Positions 23,768 through 36,800 of a DNA stretch of 64,000 nt are shown here, piece after piece. The notes under the pieces are model-generated. The model was not told the DNA's origin, searched no databases, and saw nothing but the letters and a program-made list of their open reading frames with translations. Made by a program: the position numbers and the translations under genes. Position 1 is the first letter of the stretch; each line of letters starts with the position of its first letter. This stretch comes from Psilocybe azurescens (Eukaryota; Basidiomycota; Agaricomycetes; Agaricales; Agrocybaceae), in assembly GCA_023853785.1 (NCBI GenBank), contig JAJIRX010000784.1, positions 1-64,000 on the forward strand. The letters run 5' to 3'.

Positions 23768-25926
23768 ATGTCTTCACCCTCCGACTTTCCAGAACCTCCC
23801 ACGAAGGAGACTTTAGCGGACGCACGACGAACCCTTGAGACAACACGCGATTCGGTGCAGGAACTCAACACAAAAATCGATGTCGCAGAAGCAACGTTGG
23901 CACAAATCCTGCGCGAGTCACAATACGCTATCAGCGAGCTGCAGGCTCAGCGTTCAATTCTCGAAAACAAGCTTGCAAAGACCATGGCGTATCTCAGTCC
24001 GATTCGGCGACTTCCAACGGAACTTCTCAGAGAAATCTTCATGTGGACGTCCGAGGACCATCCTTGCTCAGCGTGGGTGTTGGCGGCGGTGTCTGCATCC
24101 TGGCGACGATTAGCCTTGAGGATACCTGTGATTTGGTCGAAAGTGAGTACTCATAACTAGCCTATTCTTCGCCACTTTTAGCGGTCCGTTTGATTCCGAA
24201 CCGATTGTGGGAGTTATCCTCACAATTGTTCTTCAACGAACACGTATGATATGAGTCAGTTGCATATCTGTTGTATCTGAGCCTCCATTTCTCCGCTCCC
24301 TGCTCTTGTCATGGTGTCCTTGCGCGTGGTCTGCTCTGACGGTTGACTGGACTCGAGAGAGCTGTCTATTAATAACGAACTACTTAGCTTCCGTTGCGTT
24401 ACATTAATTCTATGAGCTAACGATATATGCACAGATTCGTCTTCTAACGACGCAACATTCATCCGCAGACACTATTCGGCTGTGGCTCGAACGCTCGGGA
24501 GACACTGTACCGCTCGACATCGAAATTTTTCTGCGAGTTGCAAATTCGAAAGAGAGTCCAGAAGCTACTGCAGTTCGACTGAGACGTACGTCTTCGCAAC
24601 TAGCACCTATCTCAGCTCCTGGTTGGAACGTGTCATTTCCAGCTTCAAATTCATCACCGCATTACATCGTCGCTCATCCTCCACTGCCTCCATCTGTAGG
24701 AAATGTCGCTATCATTATGCCACCTTCACCTCCCCCTCATCACGATAGTTGGGGTCCCTCTCCACCTGTCGTTGAAAGACCAGCAAATGCGGTCTCCAGG
24801 ATCAGTATGCATTGGGGACACATCGCATTCTTCTATCTGGTCGAGCAAATGCATCGGTGGGAGAGGTTCGTCTTTCGGTTCGATAAGCAGTTCACATCAA
24901 TGGGAGCTTTGAAGTCCATAAACGGTATGTTTAAGCCCTCCACCACGCACCCCTAACTGATATTTTTGCTTTCAGGGGACGCACCTCTTTGAGAGAGTTT
25001 GAAGTATCAAGTATGGAAGCGGCGTTCTTTGCAGAATGGCCCTGGCTGCCTAACGCGAACTCTTCAACTTCGTCGGTGGTTCTTCCTCAGCTGAGATCCC
25101 TCACGCTTCAGCATACTCCCTTCAAATGGTCCTCCCCATGCTTCGTGGACTTCATACGCTCAACCTTCGTGGTCTTCCGACAACACATCTTCCCCTAGAC
25201 AGGGTTTTGCATATCCTATCAAACAACCCGCAATTAAAGATCGTCTCCCTTCATTTCCAGGGCATCCTACAACCTATTCTACCACTTAACGTGCTTGCCC
25301 TGCCTCATGTGACATCGTTGACTCTAGGAGGGCACTTTCTTCTCACACAACTTCTCGATTCGCTCACCCTCCCAAGCCTTGAGTCTCTAACCTTGGACAT
25401 CGAAGCACGAGAAGCTGTTGAAGATATCATTTCGAGCCTCCTTGCTCGCTCCAGTAGACCTCCGCTCCGCCATCTTTCCATCGCATATGGCGTCGCTGCT
25501 AATGCGGCTACGTTTTACTATGGGCCTAGTGGCCTCGTCATATCTTGGACAGCTCTTTTGTTGGAGCTTCTGCACCTTAAAACCCTGACTATCGGCGGGA
25601 CATCGCTCGAACCCTTGCTCACGGCACTTGGGTCACCGGAAGACGACCCGAATCAGACCCAGAACCCTGTTTGGGCGTGCCCTGCTTTGGAAGTCCTGGG
25701 CCTTCGCAGCTGTCATGCTCATAACGAAGGGGTGACCAAACTCGTCCAGATGGTAGAAGCCAGAAACCCGGACAATGGAACGGCGCAGGTGGTGGGTGGT
25801 GTTACTCCAGTGAGGGTATCACGGCTAGAGCTATATGAATGCACGAATTTGGGGGAAGACGTGATGCGATGGCTGAATACGAGAATACCTGAGGTTATTT
25901 GCTCAGAACCTGCCTCTGATAGGTAA
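23768..25926 (+). CDS. F-box domain protein with LRR-like C-terminus
   Basis: Mushroom genomes carry hundreds of F-box proteins that probably select targets for SCF ubiquitin ligases. Residues from about 15 to 75 form a coiled coil (LADARRTLETTRDSVQELNT and onward). It is followed by the F-box: LSPIRRLPTELLREIF, then WVLAAVSASWRRLAL. The long remainder alternates leucine-rich strands (LRSLTLQH, LHTLNLRG, LKIVSLHF, VTSLTLGG, LESLTLDI, LKTLTIGG), an irregular LRR-like pattern. Exon 1 ends at 24142, exon 2 spans 24435-24924 and exon 3 starts near 24976. Two one-base breaks are needed to keep the obvious frame: in the G-run 24975-24978 and in the C-run 25134-25137. Its target is unknown. Confidence 0.78.
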
Positions 25927-28900
25927 GGATTTCGTTTTCTGCTTCTACTGTTTTTGCACGTGGATGTGCTATAGATCGCGACGCTGACTTCCTCTATTCA
26001 TTTGCTTTGCTTTCTCATCAGAACGAGTTTGACACATCCGTACCTTTGATTACCCATCGACCTCTTCATTCCCTTGGTCTTGTAAAAATACGGTGCACGT
26101 TGCAGCCGTCAATTATTTATGGTGGATCACATTCGTTCGTAATTTAGTTTTTTCTTTTTTGCACACATTACATATATCTCGCGCACGCCCGCACAACATA
26201 CAAGATAACTGCCTTGATTAATCTGTTATAACACCAGCTCTGTATTAGCTCTGTACTATCTTGCGTTTACTCGCTTCTTGATTCTTGATATCCATAGCAT
26301 ACTTCACGCGACCTTTATCGTACAGTTATTCAATTGAATCCTTTTGGCAGACTGTTATCGTGTATGATTTTGCAACTCGCTGGGATTTCAAGGCTGTCAA
26401 CTCCGGTAAGCGGTTATCACCTATCTCATTCATCTTGCCAACTTGAAGAAGTGATGGACTTTCCGTAAGTCGTTGGTAAGTCGTAAGATGTCCCTTTGAC
26501 AAAATCATCGCACTTATGTTACCACAACCAAGTAGAGCAAATACCTAGATTTTGAATGCAAAACAAGTTATATGACTTGTAACGATTTGAAATGCGTCGC
26601 GAAACGGTTTGTCAATCCAGCATCTGAACTATTCAAAGAAGCTTTCGGTGTCATTCACTAGTTCAAGAACAGACGGACAACTAAAGGATAAAAGTGTCTT
26701 TTTAAATTTAAAAATGCCATCGATGATATAGTTTATGACCGAAATGAAGCCATCTATTCATTTGTAATACAAAATTGCTATATATAGCAGCCACTTTTCA
26801 TCACAAAGTCGGAAGAACGTCTGGATTCTGTCCTAAACTGTGTATGTCATGTTTTGATCCTATATTTGAAATCAGTGACATTCTGACTGAGCAATGAGAG
26901 ACGATCTGTAAAAGGTCTTTCACGAACCAATTTCGTACGAATTGGAGGCCTGCAGAAGCCAACGCCAAGCTTTTGATACAATATGTGCCTCTGCTGAATC
27001 ACATCGAAAGAGATCGGCAGGTCCGTTGTTCCACCCATTTACTACGCTTTCCAATGTAATTTATCTAAAGAAGTTCATGGCAATCATTTGGAAAGGGTCC
27101 AAGGTTTGTTTCCTGATGATTTGGTGCCTCTAGGCTTTTCTAGCCACTTCTTAATGCCATCCATCTTTCATTGTTGATCATGTGGGATGCCCATGTGGTG
27201 AGTTATCCATACAGCATCTCATTGGATTGGGTTATGTTCTTCCCTCTTCTTACTACTGGTTGCTCATAATAAGCTATGATGTGAGATCAAAGCGGACGTC
27301 TCCGGTCAGAAGCTAAAGCGATTGGTGGTTAACAATTGGTGTTTATGTGGGGTATACTGAAGGGCCGTCGAGGAGATACGATATGTTCGCCTTATCCTGC
27401 GGAGACAAAGATAGATTACATTTTGGCATAGTACGTATGTGGGGAGATGTGTTTATTTTTGAAGGTCGCTAACCCCGCTTGTGGCCAGCACTATGACAAT
27501 GTATGATGAAGTCCGCCGTTCGCCATTGTCAAGGATCATGAATAATATCAGAATGTGAAACTGGACAGGATAATGATAAGCGACTGTGCCGGGAGGTGAT
27601 GTGGCGCTTTATCCTGTCTGCCAACTGAGGTCCGGCGCTACGTGTATACAGTTTCATGACGGGCTAATACAACGTTATACTACGTTATATCAATCATTGA
27701 GCGCGTAAGAAATGGACCGGAGACGCCGTCATTATTATAGATTCATAAATAAGCATGTTCATCAAATCCTAGTATCTATTATCGTATATCGTTTACTGAG
27801 ACGAAAGGATATGTCTCTTGGAAGTAAGATGAGTTTATAATGCACAGTAATCGACTCGGACATGACTGGATACGGTCAAGTAAGCACTCGTCATCTGGCA
27901 CCAGTGCACCTTTCTCACAGACATTAAACCAGCCTATAGCAGCCACTCTATCCCCGACCCTGTTAAATTCATTCTCGGCTAGATATCATCAGATTGGAAC
28001 GTTGCATGGTTCTCGGACTGCGGGGATCTGCAAATATGCACATGGGAGGTATACACACGATGCGCTCACATAACGTATTATTAGTGGCACTGCTGGATAG
28101 TCATAGTCAATCATGAGGGTTTAAGCGACATGAATACGCCACTTTTATGGATCAAGAAGCTCTGTATAGCTACGACGACCTGAGAAAATGGTTGGCAGAC
28201 CTATCGCTACACAGCGGAATTATCCGGTGGGGTATGGGGCGATGGATTCTATATACCCACCACAAAGATTATGATCGTTGATGATATATCACTGGAGTTT
28301 TGGGACTGTCCGTCAACGGTAAAATGCTACGCCGTGCATAAATCGGACAGGAATCTTGTAACGATAGTAAGCATTCGTACAGCTCGTCGTCGTCTTGTCG
28401 TTTATGGACTAGCTCGAACGGTGACCCGAGTGTCTCAACACTCATAATGCCAAAGCCTACCTTGGCACGTCTTGGCGCCATTATTTTTACCTTATGAACT
28501 CCATGTGTACCCTGAGTACCGTCAAAGTTGGTTTGAAGTTTGACGGTTGAAAGCTTCGAATCCTTCGATAAGGGTCGAAATAATTGACTACAAGAGGACA
28601 GACAACCCTAAATAGGAACGGGGATGACGAGTTCATGTGAAGAGATAATTGTGTGAAGGCCAAGCTCTGCGGAATGACGGTACTTCGGTTCAGCGAGCTA
28701 CGTGCTCACTGGACAACGAACAGATGTGGGCATAACTTAGTAATTCATCATGTCGGGTAACATTTTGGGAGGGACTATCCCATGTCTTCTTTGAATCGGA
28801 ATTAGGAACGCGCGTTGGCCGCGCGGGCAACTTCCTCTGCCCGAGCCCTGCACGGAGTTTTTGGCCCAAAGGTAAAAAAGGAAGGCCATTGATTCCCAAG

Positions 28901-29079
28901 AACGTGGCCCTGGCGGCGCTTGAAATCAATATAAAAGGTGGAGGAGTACTTGAGGCCTTCCGCACCTGGAAACGTAAATCCGCTCCCATTCTTCCTCACT
29001 CCTCCTTCTCTTATTTTACTTTCCGTTATATAAAGTCTTCGTTTATACCTGGCCCCACGCCATTGTAGATTTTGTTTTG
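25927..29079. other. Long gene-poor region
   Basis: This 3.15-kb stretch has only short, overlapping frames without domains or convincing splice chains. Near its right end, CAATATAAAAGG at 28928-28939 is a good TATA box for the phosphotransferase gene, about 145 bp before its start codon. Confidence 0.4.
28929..28938 (+). promoter_or_regulatory. TATA box of the phosphotransferase gene
   Basis: ATATAAAAGG lies about 145 bp before the chosen ATG at 29080. Its position supports that start rather than the later ATG at 29215. Confidence 0.5.
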
Positions 29080-31540
29080 ATGGCAATTCCATTGGGAGAG
29101 ACAAGTGAGCGGGGTAACGGCACGGAAGGCAGAACAAACAAGAACAAGCAAATTATTGGGGACTCTCTGGGCCATAACTATTTGAACAACAGTCAGTGCG
29201 TATGACAACCCATCTTGCTTTCTTCTTTCACATTGCCAATCTCGCGAAATAGTGCCATAAAGAACGCCGCCGTCCACTCAGGCGTGTATTTCGGCTTCAA
29301 CCCCAAGAAAGAGCCGGCCGAGACCGTTGATAAGGACCACCAATCTTCAGTAACTGGTTTCCTCTCGTTTTCTATCTCGGACCATTCTGTAATGCATCGG
29401 AATGGTCACAAGCTATCGCTTCCGCTATCTGAACGTCCCACAGAACAAACGGCCACAATCACCGCAACAAGCTCCCAGGCACCTCTGATATGGGACTGGA
29501 CTGTTGAACACGAAGACCGGAGGAAAGAGCGCAAGGCAGATGCCGCTTTGCACGGAGCTACACCGTTCGAGGTCGACAGAAAGATTCTGAAGGATGTCGT
29601 ACGGGAGAAGATGGGCGTGGATGTAGGGCGCATCACATTTCTGAGTGCTGGTGAGTTCGGCTTACGTTTACCGGCATGACTGTGGGCTAACTATAATCAC
29701 GCCCCATAGGTACTTTTCACAAGGTACATTATACGAATATTTCTCCCACATTATGCTGACCGGACTGCATCTCATAGGCTTATCTCGTTACACTGGCTGA
29801 TCATGTCAAACTCGTTGCTAGAGTTGCGCGTCGGTTCATGCCACGACTAAAAACCGAATCTGAAGTGGCGACCATTCACTATCTTCGTCACAAAACAAAC
29901 GTACCAGTGTCTAAGATATATCACTACGATTCCAATCCTTACAATCGATTAGGTGGCGAGTTCATCTTGATGTCTAAAGTGCGTCTTTTGTTATCCATTT
30001 CGGGTGCCGTTATGACATTCACTAAATTGGTCACGTGATACCAGGCACCAGGGATTCCGCTATCCCAAGTTTATCATAGTCTTCCGTATAACGACCTCGT
30101 GAAGCTAGTGAAGAACCTCGCACTCATTATTATACCCCTCTTTGCCCATCGCTTCTCGTCGATCGGATCTCTCTACTTCGGGCCAGACCCTCGCTTAAAT
30201 GTTACTTCAGGCGCCCCTACCCCCAAAGCTGCCCAAGACCATTATTCTGCCTTCCCATTCTCGCCCACTCTAGACATGGCTGGCCTCTCGGTCACGCCAA
30301 GGGGATCTGCTACCTCCTTTTTAACTTTGCAATCCACTCCCCGCGAATATCATGTCGGGCCTATTATCTCGTGGCCCTTCTTCGGATCCAATAGGGGAGA
30401 GCTTGTTCATCCTCATGAATTAAACCGGGGTCCGTGGCCGACTACCGAGACGTACCTGGCTTCCTGTGTCACTCGAGAAATCGAAGGCGTGGTTCGCGAA
30501 AACGAGGGCAAGGCTGCACCACATCGACTTCATTTGGATCCTGATGAAATCCGTTCCTCGCGCCACCATCGAGTGCGCGCGGTCCCTGGGGACGAGAGCG
30601 ACGAGAGCGACGAATGGAACTTGTCAGAGAGTGAGGACGAATGGGAGGGGCCGGGAGATGTGATGTATCGCGATTATAGGCGGATGCAGAGGAGCACTTT
30701 CCTAGTTGCTCATATGTCGCAGCGGGAGGAGGTTGTGAAAAAGGAAATGGGCAGGTGGATGCAAATGATGGAGAAACTTGGCAAATTGTTGAAGAAAAAT
30801 GATGGTCCAGAGGAGTTTGGGTTGGACTGTCATGATCTGAGCCTCGAAAACATTTTCGTTGATGAGAAAGACAACACTAAAATCGTAAGCTTTTGCATTT
30901 TATCTGTGAACGTGTTATGCTGATCCTCTCTTCCAGACAAGTATCATTGATTGGGAATCAACAACCACGAGGCCTCTGTGGGCGTGTGCCCATGTTCCTG
31001 CTTTCCTCCAGTCCAGCCCCTTCCTCACAAAAGTTTTCCGAGAAGTCGTCGCTCAGCTACCGACCGATCCAACCGTCTCGATCCAGCTCCCCAAAACTGA
31101 GAAACATGTCGGACCTTGCGTCGCTGTGCAAGGAATGGCTCTATTACGAATCCCATGGGACACGAATGCGCCTCGCGCACCGCTGTGCCGAGTGGGACGG
31201 CTGGGAGGAAGGCCTCGTTGAGAGCATTCTCGGACCGGAGGAGCTCGAGGACGAGTGGTTCAAAACTGGAAGGTCGGCGGACTCGTTAGCTGCGGCGCAT
31301 GCCGTGGTGAGCTCGCCGGGTGCCGAAGAGCACGGTGCGGATTGGAGAGGCAGGACCCAGACGTTTGCTGCGGCGATCGGGGCTACGGATAGAAGCATGA
31401 AGCTCTCTTCGAAGCTGCCTATCCTCCAGGAGCAGGAGAAGGAGCAGATGCTGACGACGACTGGCGACATATGCGGTGGGAGAGGGTGGAGAGCTTGGAC
31501 GAAGGCTGGAAGCGTGGTTGACCGTGTCCGGGAGTCTTGA
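29080..31540 (+). CDS. APH-fold (aminoglycoside phosphotransferase-like) kinase
   Basis: This belongs to the large fungal family of APH-domain small-molecule or protein kinase-like phosphotransferases; the substrate is unknown. The start MAIPLGETSERG was chosen because its exon (29080-29195) splices in phase to 29253 and sits behind a TATA box. The N-lobe reads FLSAG, then TFHKAYLVTLADHVKLVARVA, with the lysine-bearing strand. It is followed by ESEVATIHYLRHKTNVPVSK and the hinge GGEFILMSKAPGIPLSQVY. The catalytic loop is CHDLSLENIFVDE and the metal-binding motif is SIIDWESTTTRPLW. An acidic insert (DESDESDEWNLSESEDE) lies between the lobes. The C-terminal part (LAHRCAEWDGWEEGLVESIL) is in another frame and joins if one A is removed from the run at 31093-31096. 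The frame ends at 31538-31540. Confidence 0.78.
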
Positions 31541-32255
31541 TGAGAACTCGGAGACGAGGTCTGAAGCGGCAGACAAGTCTGCAGTTGATCTCGATGCTCG
31601 CTGATTTCTCAAGACGCTTCCTTTTCCCTCTATTTGAGGGATTTTTCGCTCGCTCCATCAGCACTGCATCGTTCAGGAGTCTGGGATTGGCCGTTTTCGG
31701 CCTCGATATCCCTGTTGTACTCGCTGGGGCATAGTATTGTTCTTATGTTTTCTGTGACGGATCCGAACCATCATGCCACAACGATAACATTCTACATCCA
31801 TTGTTCGTAGCCACCTACCTCCCTCTTTTTCCCGTATCACCTTACTTTGTTTCGGTACATGCGTGAAGCGTTTGGGTGCACAATGTTCAACGATGTTCCC
31901 TATATATTTATGACTCGATTCTATGTAGTTCTGTGTGTCCGTTGTTGATCTTGCGAGCCTGTTCATATCAGTATACAAATTAGGGTACTATCGGAATCCG
32001 ATATTTATTACTCAAATTGTTACAAACCGTATTTCGGGAACGTCGAATCCTTTGGGCTCAAAGGTTCCCGACTGTCGACTGTAAAATCTTCGAGCAAGAC
32101 TGAAACCTCTTCCTGCTGTATTAGAGTTCGTGATTTGCTCCATCGATGAAGATTAGGAGGGGCGACGGAGTATCCAGACATGAGATGTTCCTGTCATAGC
32201 AGATGCTACCCTTGATATTCGACGCATACATAGCGTCCAGAACATCACAGAGAAT
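31541..32255. other. Convergent spacer
   Basis: This 715-bp spacer lies between the convergent phosphotransferase and MRH-protein genes. No gene was seen; it presumably holds both terminators. Confidence 0.4.
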
Positions 32256-33258
32256 CTACAATATAGGTTGTACATGGGCAAATTGTTGAAAAAGGATAGC
32301 ACTGAGAACATACATGATGGCGAGACTTGCGATAGGTATTATTCCTAGTGTTCTATTTGTGGAAATGTCTTCTGTGGCGTCGGAATCTTCAGATTGCTGT
32401 GGAGGTTTGTCGGACGGTTCAGAGTCAGGCTGTGAGGGTGAAGTGGGTGTTGCACGGATGGTAGTAATGGGCGAGGATATAGGGCATCCGTGCTTAGATG
32501 CCCAAGAAAAACTGTGGGTTCCATTGAAGCTCCAGAGTAGATTGAGGGAGGAATTCTTTTCTTACGTAAACTCGATTTCAAGGGTTGGGAAAAAAAAGTA
32601 CCTCTTGACTACGATCACAAGTAAAATGAAACAAGGCCTTATTTTTCTTGCCCATGTATCTTCCGCCATGAAATGCGACTTGAAGGTGGTTCTCCAGGTT
32701 CTCAGAGACGTAGCTTGCTTTCGGATTGCTTTTCTCGACTGTCGAAATTGGTATGACTTGTAAAATCCTCAGAGGTTCGGAGGGGTGGATCAGGTCTACT
32801 GTTAATTACTTCATTGGTTCAATTGAGTCCAGGTTATGAACGAAGACTAGGGATTGGCGAACCTGTCAAGCATATCCATGTTCCTGTGGGACACTGGTGT
32901 ATAAGAGCGCGTATTGAGATACGAGTCAGGGCAATATCAGCCTTGTGTGTACAACATCAGTTCAACTGTGTCACATATACCTGTAAGCTAGAAGGAAGCG
33001 TTCCATCCCATTCCAGCCCATTGGTTCCCATCATCGCGATGTCGTATATGTGCCGTGTATGTGTAGGGGGAGTATCTTCATCCTTGATAACCTGGATGCT
33101 CTTCACTCCGTTACTTCCCTATAAGCAAGGGACAGACATTATACTGCAACACAGTGTTGGAGGAACTCGGGGTATACGTTGAAGGTACACTGATCGTTGA
33201 TCGACGTTGAGAACAAGGAGGTGGGTCCAGAGGAGGTTGGTGTGTATGCAGAAGACAT
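32256..33258 (-). CDS. MRH-domain type I membrane protein, Atg27-like
   Basis: Mannose-6-phosphate-receptor-homology proteins of this type (Atg27 and relatives) cycle between Golgi, endosome and vacuole and can act in autophagy. Small exons on the minus strand read in order: MSSAYTPTSSG...INDQCTFNV; GSNGVKSIQVIKDEDTPPTH; QCPTGTWICLT; RILQVIPISTVEK; LQVAFHGGRYMGKKNKALFHFTCDRSQE; SFNGTHSFSWASKHGCPIS. The Cys pattern with CPxGTWIC, FTCD and WxSKHGCP is typical of the fold. A Ser/Pro/Glu-rich stem and one hydrophobic span (LGIIPIASLAIMYVLSAILF) then end in a short tail. I see no signal peptide after the chosen Met, so the true first exon may lie further upstream. One exon junction near 32600 does not join in phase. 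Confidence 0.62.
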
Positions 33259-33822
33259 ATTGAGGGCTGCTGAAGGTTTCTACCAGGTTCTCAAGAGAAG
33301 GCTAATTCTTCTACTCCACAGCAGATGTTGGCATGACCTGCGTGCTATACATATCTACGGCAATGAACTAGATGGACCATCTACAGACCACCGACGTAAG
33401 CTTGTTCGCCGGTCCGCCATCGGTTTCGTTAGTCGGGCCGAGAAAGGATGGGAATCTAACTTCGTCATTCAGGAGTGAGCACGTAGACATTGCCTTCCGT
33501 CCGCGAGCCCTTGACAGAAGACAATATAACGCACCATGAACCAGTACGGGAAGAAGGCGCAGCCAGGTGACAAAAGAATCATGTGGTGCCGATATCGAGA
33601 GATCTCAAGAGAATGTCAAGTCTTCGTCCAACCATCGCCAATGACAGAATTATTGGCGCCAGAAATCGTTCTGAACGTTATACGCCATGTGAGCCTCCTT
33701 CTACGAATCCCCGACCACCGACACATGATATGCAGCCGGTCCGGAGACAATCTTATCCAAGTTGGAGACAACGTAAAAGACATCTGGAAATCGGTACGCC
33801 GAACGAATTCAAAATCCAAAGT
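33259..33822. other. Divergent promoter region, MRH protein / lyase
   Basis: This stretch lies between divergent genes. The open frame upstream of 33823 is continuous with the lyase but is basic and low in family similarity, so I treat it as 5' sequence. The missing first exons of either gene could lie here. Confidence 0.35.
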
Positions 33823-36800
33823 ATGCCTTCAGAGTCAAAGCCCTTCCTCGCAGCTGGAGTTAATGTCCTTTGGTTGGACGGTGCCCCACCGAATTCAGTG
33901 CCTGCTGGGACTGCCTTTGGTATTCCATGGGCGCAGGGTGCAGTGGACCGCACTACGCCTTTCTCTGCAACAGCAAAATCCGGAGGCGTGCCTATCCAAT
34001 CCTGGCCATTAGCTTAGTCAGTATTGTAGTCAAATAAACCAATGGCTCACTGACATTCTCCAGCTGGCCAGACGGAAGCCTGAAATGGACTGGCCATGCT
34101 ATTGGAGCAGATAGCCTCAGTACTGTTGGAAGTGGATTCAGCGTAACACCCGGTACACCCACGGAACCCAAGTCCCCAGTATCGGTTGTAACTGGAGGTG
34201 ATGGAAGCATCACAATGTCGACTGGAAATTTCTCAGGTAAGAGAGGGTATATTATGTATAAAATATGCCAACTTACACCTGCATCCAGCGACGTTTTTGT
34301 CCTCGGGCACAACTCTAATCTCGTCTCTGTCACTTTCTGGCAGTAAATTTGCACAGAATGGGCAGTTAGTTGTACAGTTGCAGAATGCGCCTGATCCAGA
34401 CTTCTCTGCAACATCTGCTACGGCGGCAAATGGCTCTGTAGTGCAGCCACCGAATATACAAAGGATGCTTGGTCGTGTGGACAATATCACGGTCGAGCAG
34501 TCAGGCCCCGTACGCGGGAGTGCTCAAGGTAGGTATTAGTTCAACCTTCGATGATAAGGCCTAACATTTCCATCGACAGGTGACAGGGCAATACACGACA
34601 GGATCTAGTGGAGGCCATGCGGACTTTCTACCCTTCACTATTCGGTTTTATCTCGCGGCTGGAGGAACTGCTCTTAGAGTAGTCCATTTCTTCATCTTTG
34701 ACGGTGATCAACAAAAGGATTTTATCAAAGGGTTTGGTGAGGGGATTAGATTGCAAGCTGCTTTCGAGCTTTATACACTCACCATGATGTATATGTAGGG
34801 CTTCCAATTTTCGACACCGATGTCAGATCTTCTGCACGACAGGCACGTGCGCTTCATGAACACTTTGCCTCCAGTTACAGCGTCGCCAGCTCCGCCTTCG
34901 CAGCCTGCTATACCAGGTGTCTGGGGCGAGCCAATTCGCGTTGTATCAGGACTGCGAAGGGACGCAACAGCTGCCGTACTCGATCCCCAGTTCAACGGAC
35001 TTTTAACGCCTCCCGTCAGCACTTGGCCTACGACAGTCTCAAGCGAGCTTGACATGCTTGCTGTAGGTTTGATCCTAGACTGATAATCTTCGCCAACTTG
35101 TCAACTGATATACTCCTGCATGATTAGGTATGGAGTGACTACTCACTAGAGCAACTCAGCTCAGAGCATTTCCAAATATTCAAGAGAACAGATAAGGGAG
35201 ATGCGGTTTCATGGCTACGAGCGACAGGGTCAGGATCTGGAAAACGCGCTTCAGGCTTAGGCTATGTCGGTGGTGCCTCAGGCGGAGGAGTGGCTTTTGC
35301 GATAAAGGGTAAGTCAAGGATATAGCGAAGTGGCCAAAAACTACTCACGATTTCATCTCGTATTTTAGATTTCTGGCAAGGTGCACCGAGATCACTGGAT
35401 ATTCGAGGAACAGGAACAGATATGTCCACCACAACACTTTGGGCATATAGTCCGAAGGTGCGCTTCCAGATTTTCAAGAGCACAGTATTCACATTAACCG
35501 CTATAATGGCAGGCTCCAGCTATGGATATGCGCCATTACGATACAGTTCCCCATGGTGTATGTTTGAGGATTATCTGTGGAAGAATAAAATACCGATACC
35601 ACATTTTCAGCTCGATTTAGCTTATGAGGATGTCGGAGACCCAGATCCAAATCCTATCGGAGTAGGTCGATCGTACGAGTTCTCGCTCCAGCTTTTCAAC
35701 GCCACACCGTCCAGAGAGACCTTGTCGCAGTTGGCGGTTGTCCATGTGAGCCTCCTTTAGAACGATGCGGATATAGTTAATTAAATATGCGTAGACCAAG
35801 ATACCACAGTTAGTCTGCACACCAGAGTTTTATGCGTCCCAAAAGCTCTTCGGTGGTCGATGGTATGTTATATTGTTGTTTTAGGTGATCGTTGCGTTAA
35901 ACTTCTTTGGACAGGAATGTCCCTGATACTTCGACGACGGGAGCTGCCGCTCTTGAAAAACGTAAAAGTGACTTGTTGGATTTCTACGTGGCAGTATGTC
36001 CCAGAGTGGCAGATTGGCGCCTCTCGTAACTGAGATACTTACCGCAGGAACCCGACCAACGACAATTCTATGGATTCTGGAACTATGGCGATGTCATGCA
36101 CACCTACGATCAAACTCGTCATAATTGGAGATATGATGTTGGGGGGTTATGCTTGGGATAACGGAGAGTTGTGTAAGTCATCAAAACAGCCGTTATCATC
36201 AGCACAAAAATCCTCACCCAGGTCCATATACATGCCCCTCTTAGCATCCGATCTATGGCTGTGGATGTCTTTTTGAGAACTGGAAGAGCTGATGTCTTCA
36301 GAATGGCTCATGCGATGACCCGCCATTTATCGGAAGTCGATTTCCATCATATAGGTCCTTTTGCAGGCCTTGGTAGCAGGCACAATGTTTCCCACTGGGG
36401 AGATGGTGCGAAAAGAGGCCAGGGTTGCTGGAAGTACGGTGAAGAGACCGTTCTACTACCTGACGAGTGAGTTTGGCTGCACAATACCAATCGAAGAGTG
36501 ACATATATGGTTCGCAGCTGATGAGTTGGTCGGTGATTTGATGGATTACTCGCTGCAAGCGGATCAAACAATCATGACCTGGGACCCGCTGAGAAAGGTT
36601 CTCCCACCTCCACCTCCTCAGGGTCCCGGGCGGCTTAGGATAGGCCCAGACTGGACGACTTTGGCTGGTAACTGGTTCACAAAATGGGAGCGGACGGTAC
36701 TGTGACAATGACAAATAAACGTATTCCGATTCTTCCACTGATCGTTTGACGACAGAATGATACGACCTGGAGGGATCGAATCAAAATTGGCATGGTATGT

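Noticed and set aside
25927..29079. Hidden gene in the 3.15-kb spacer
   Set aside because: I looked for short exons with GT-AG joins on both strands and found none with family motifs.
30466..31734. Additional frames in both directions around the phosphotransferase
   Set aside because: They are shadows of the APH-fold coding sequence; only the frame with DLSLEN and DWES motifs is supported.
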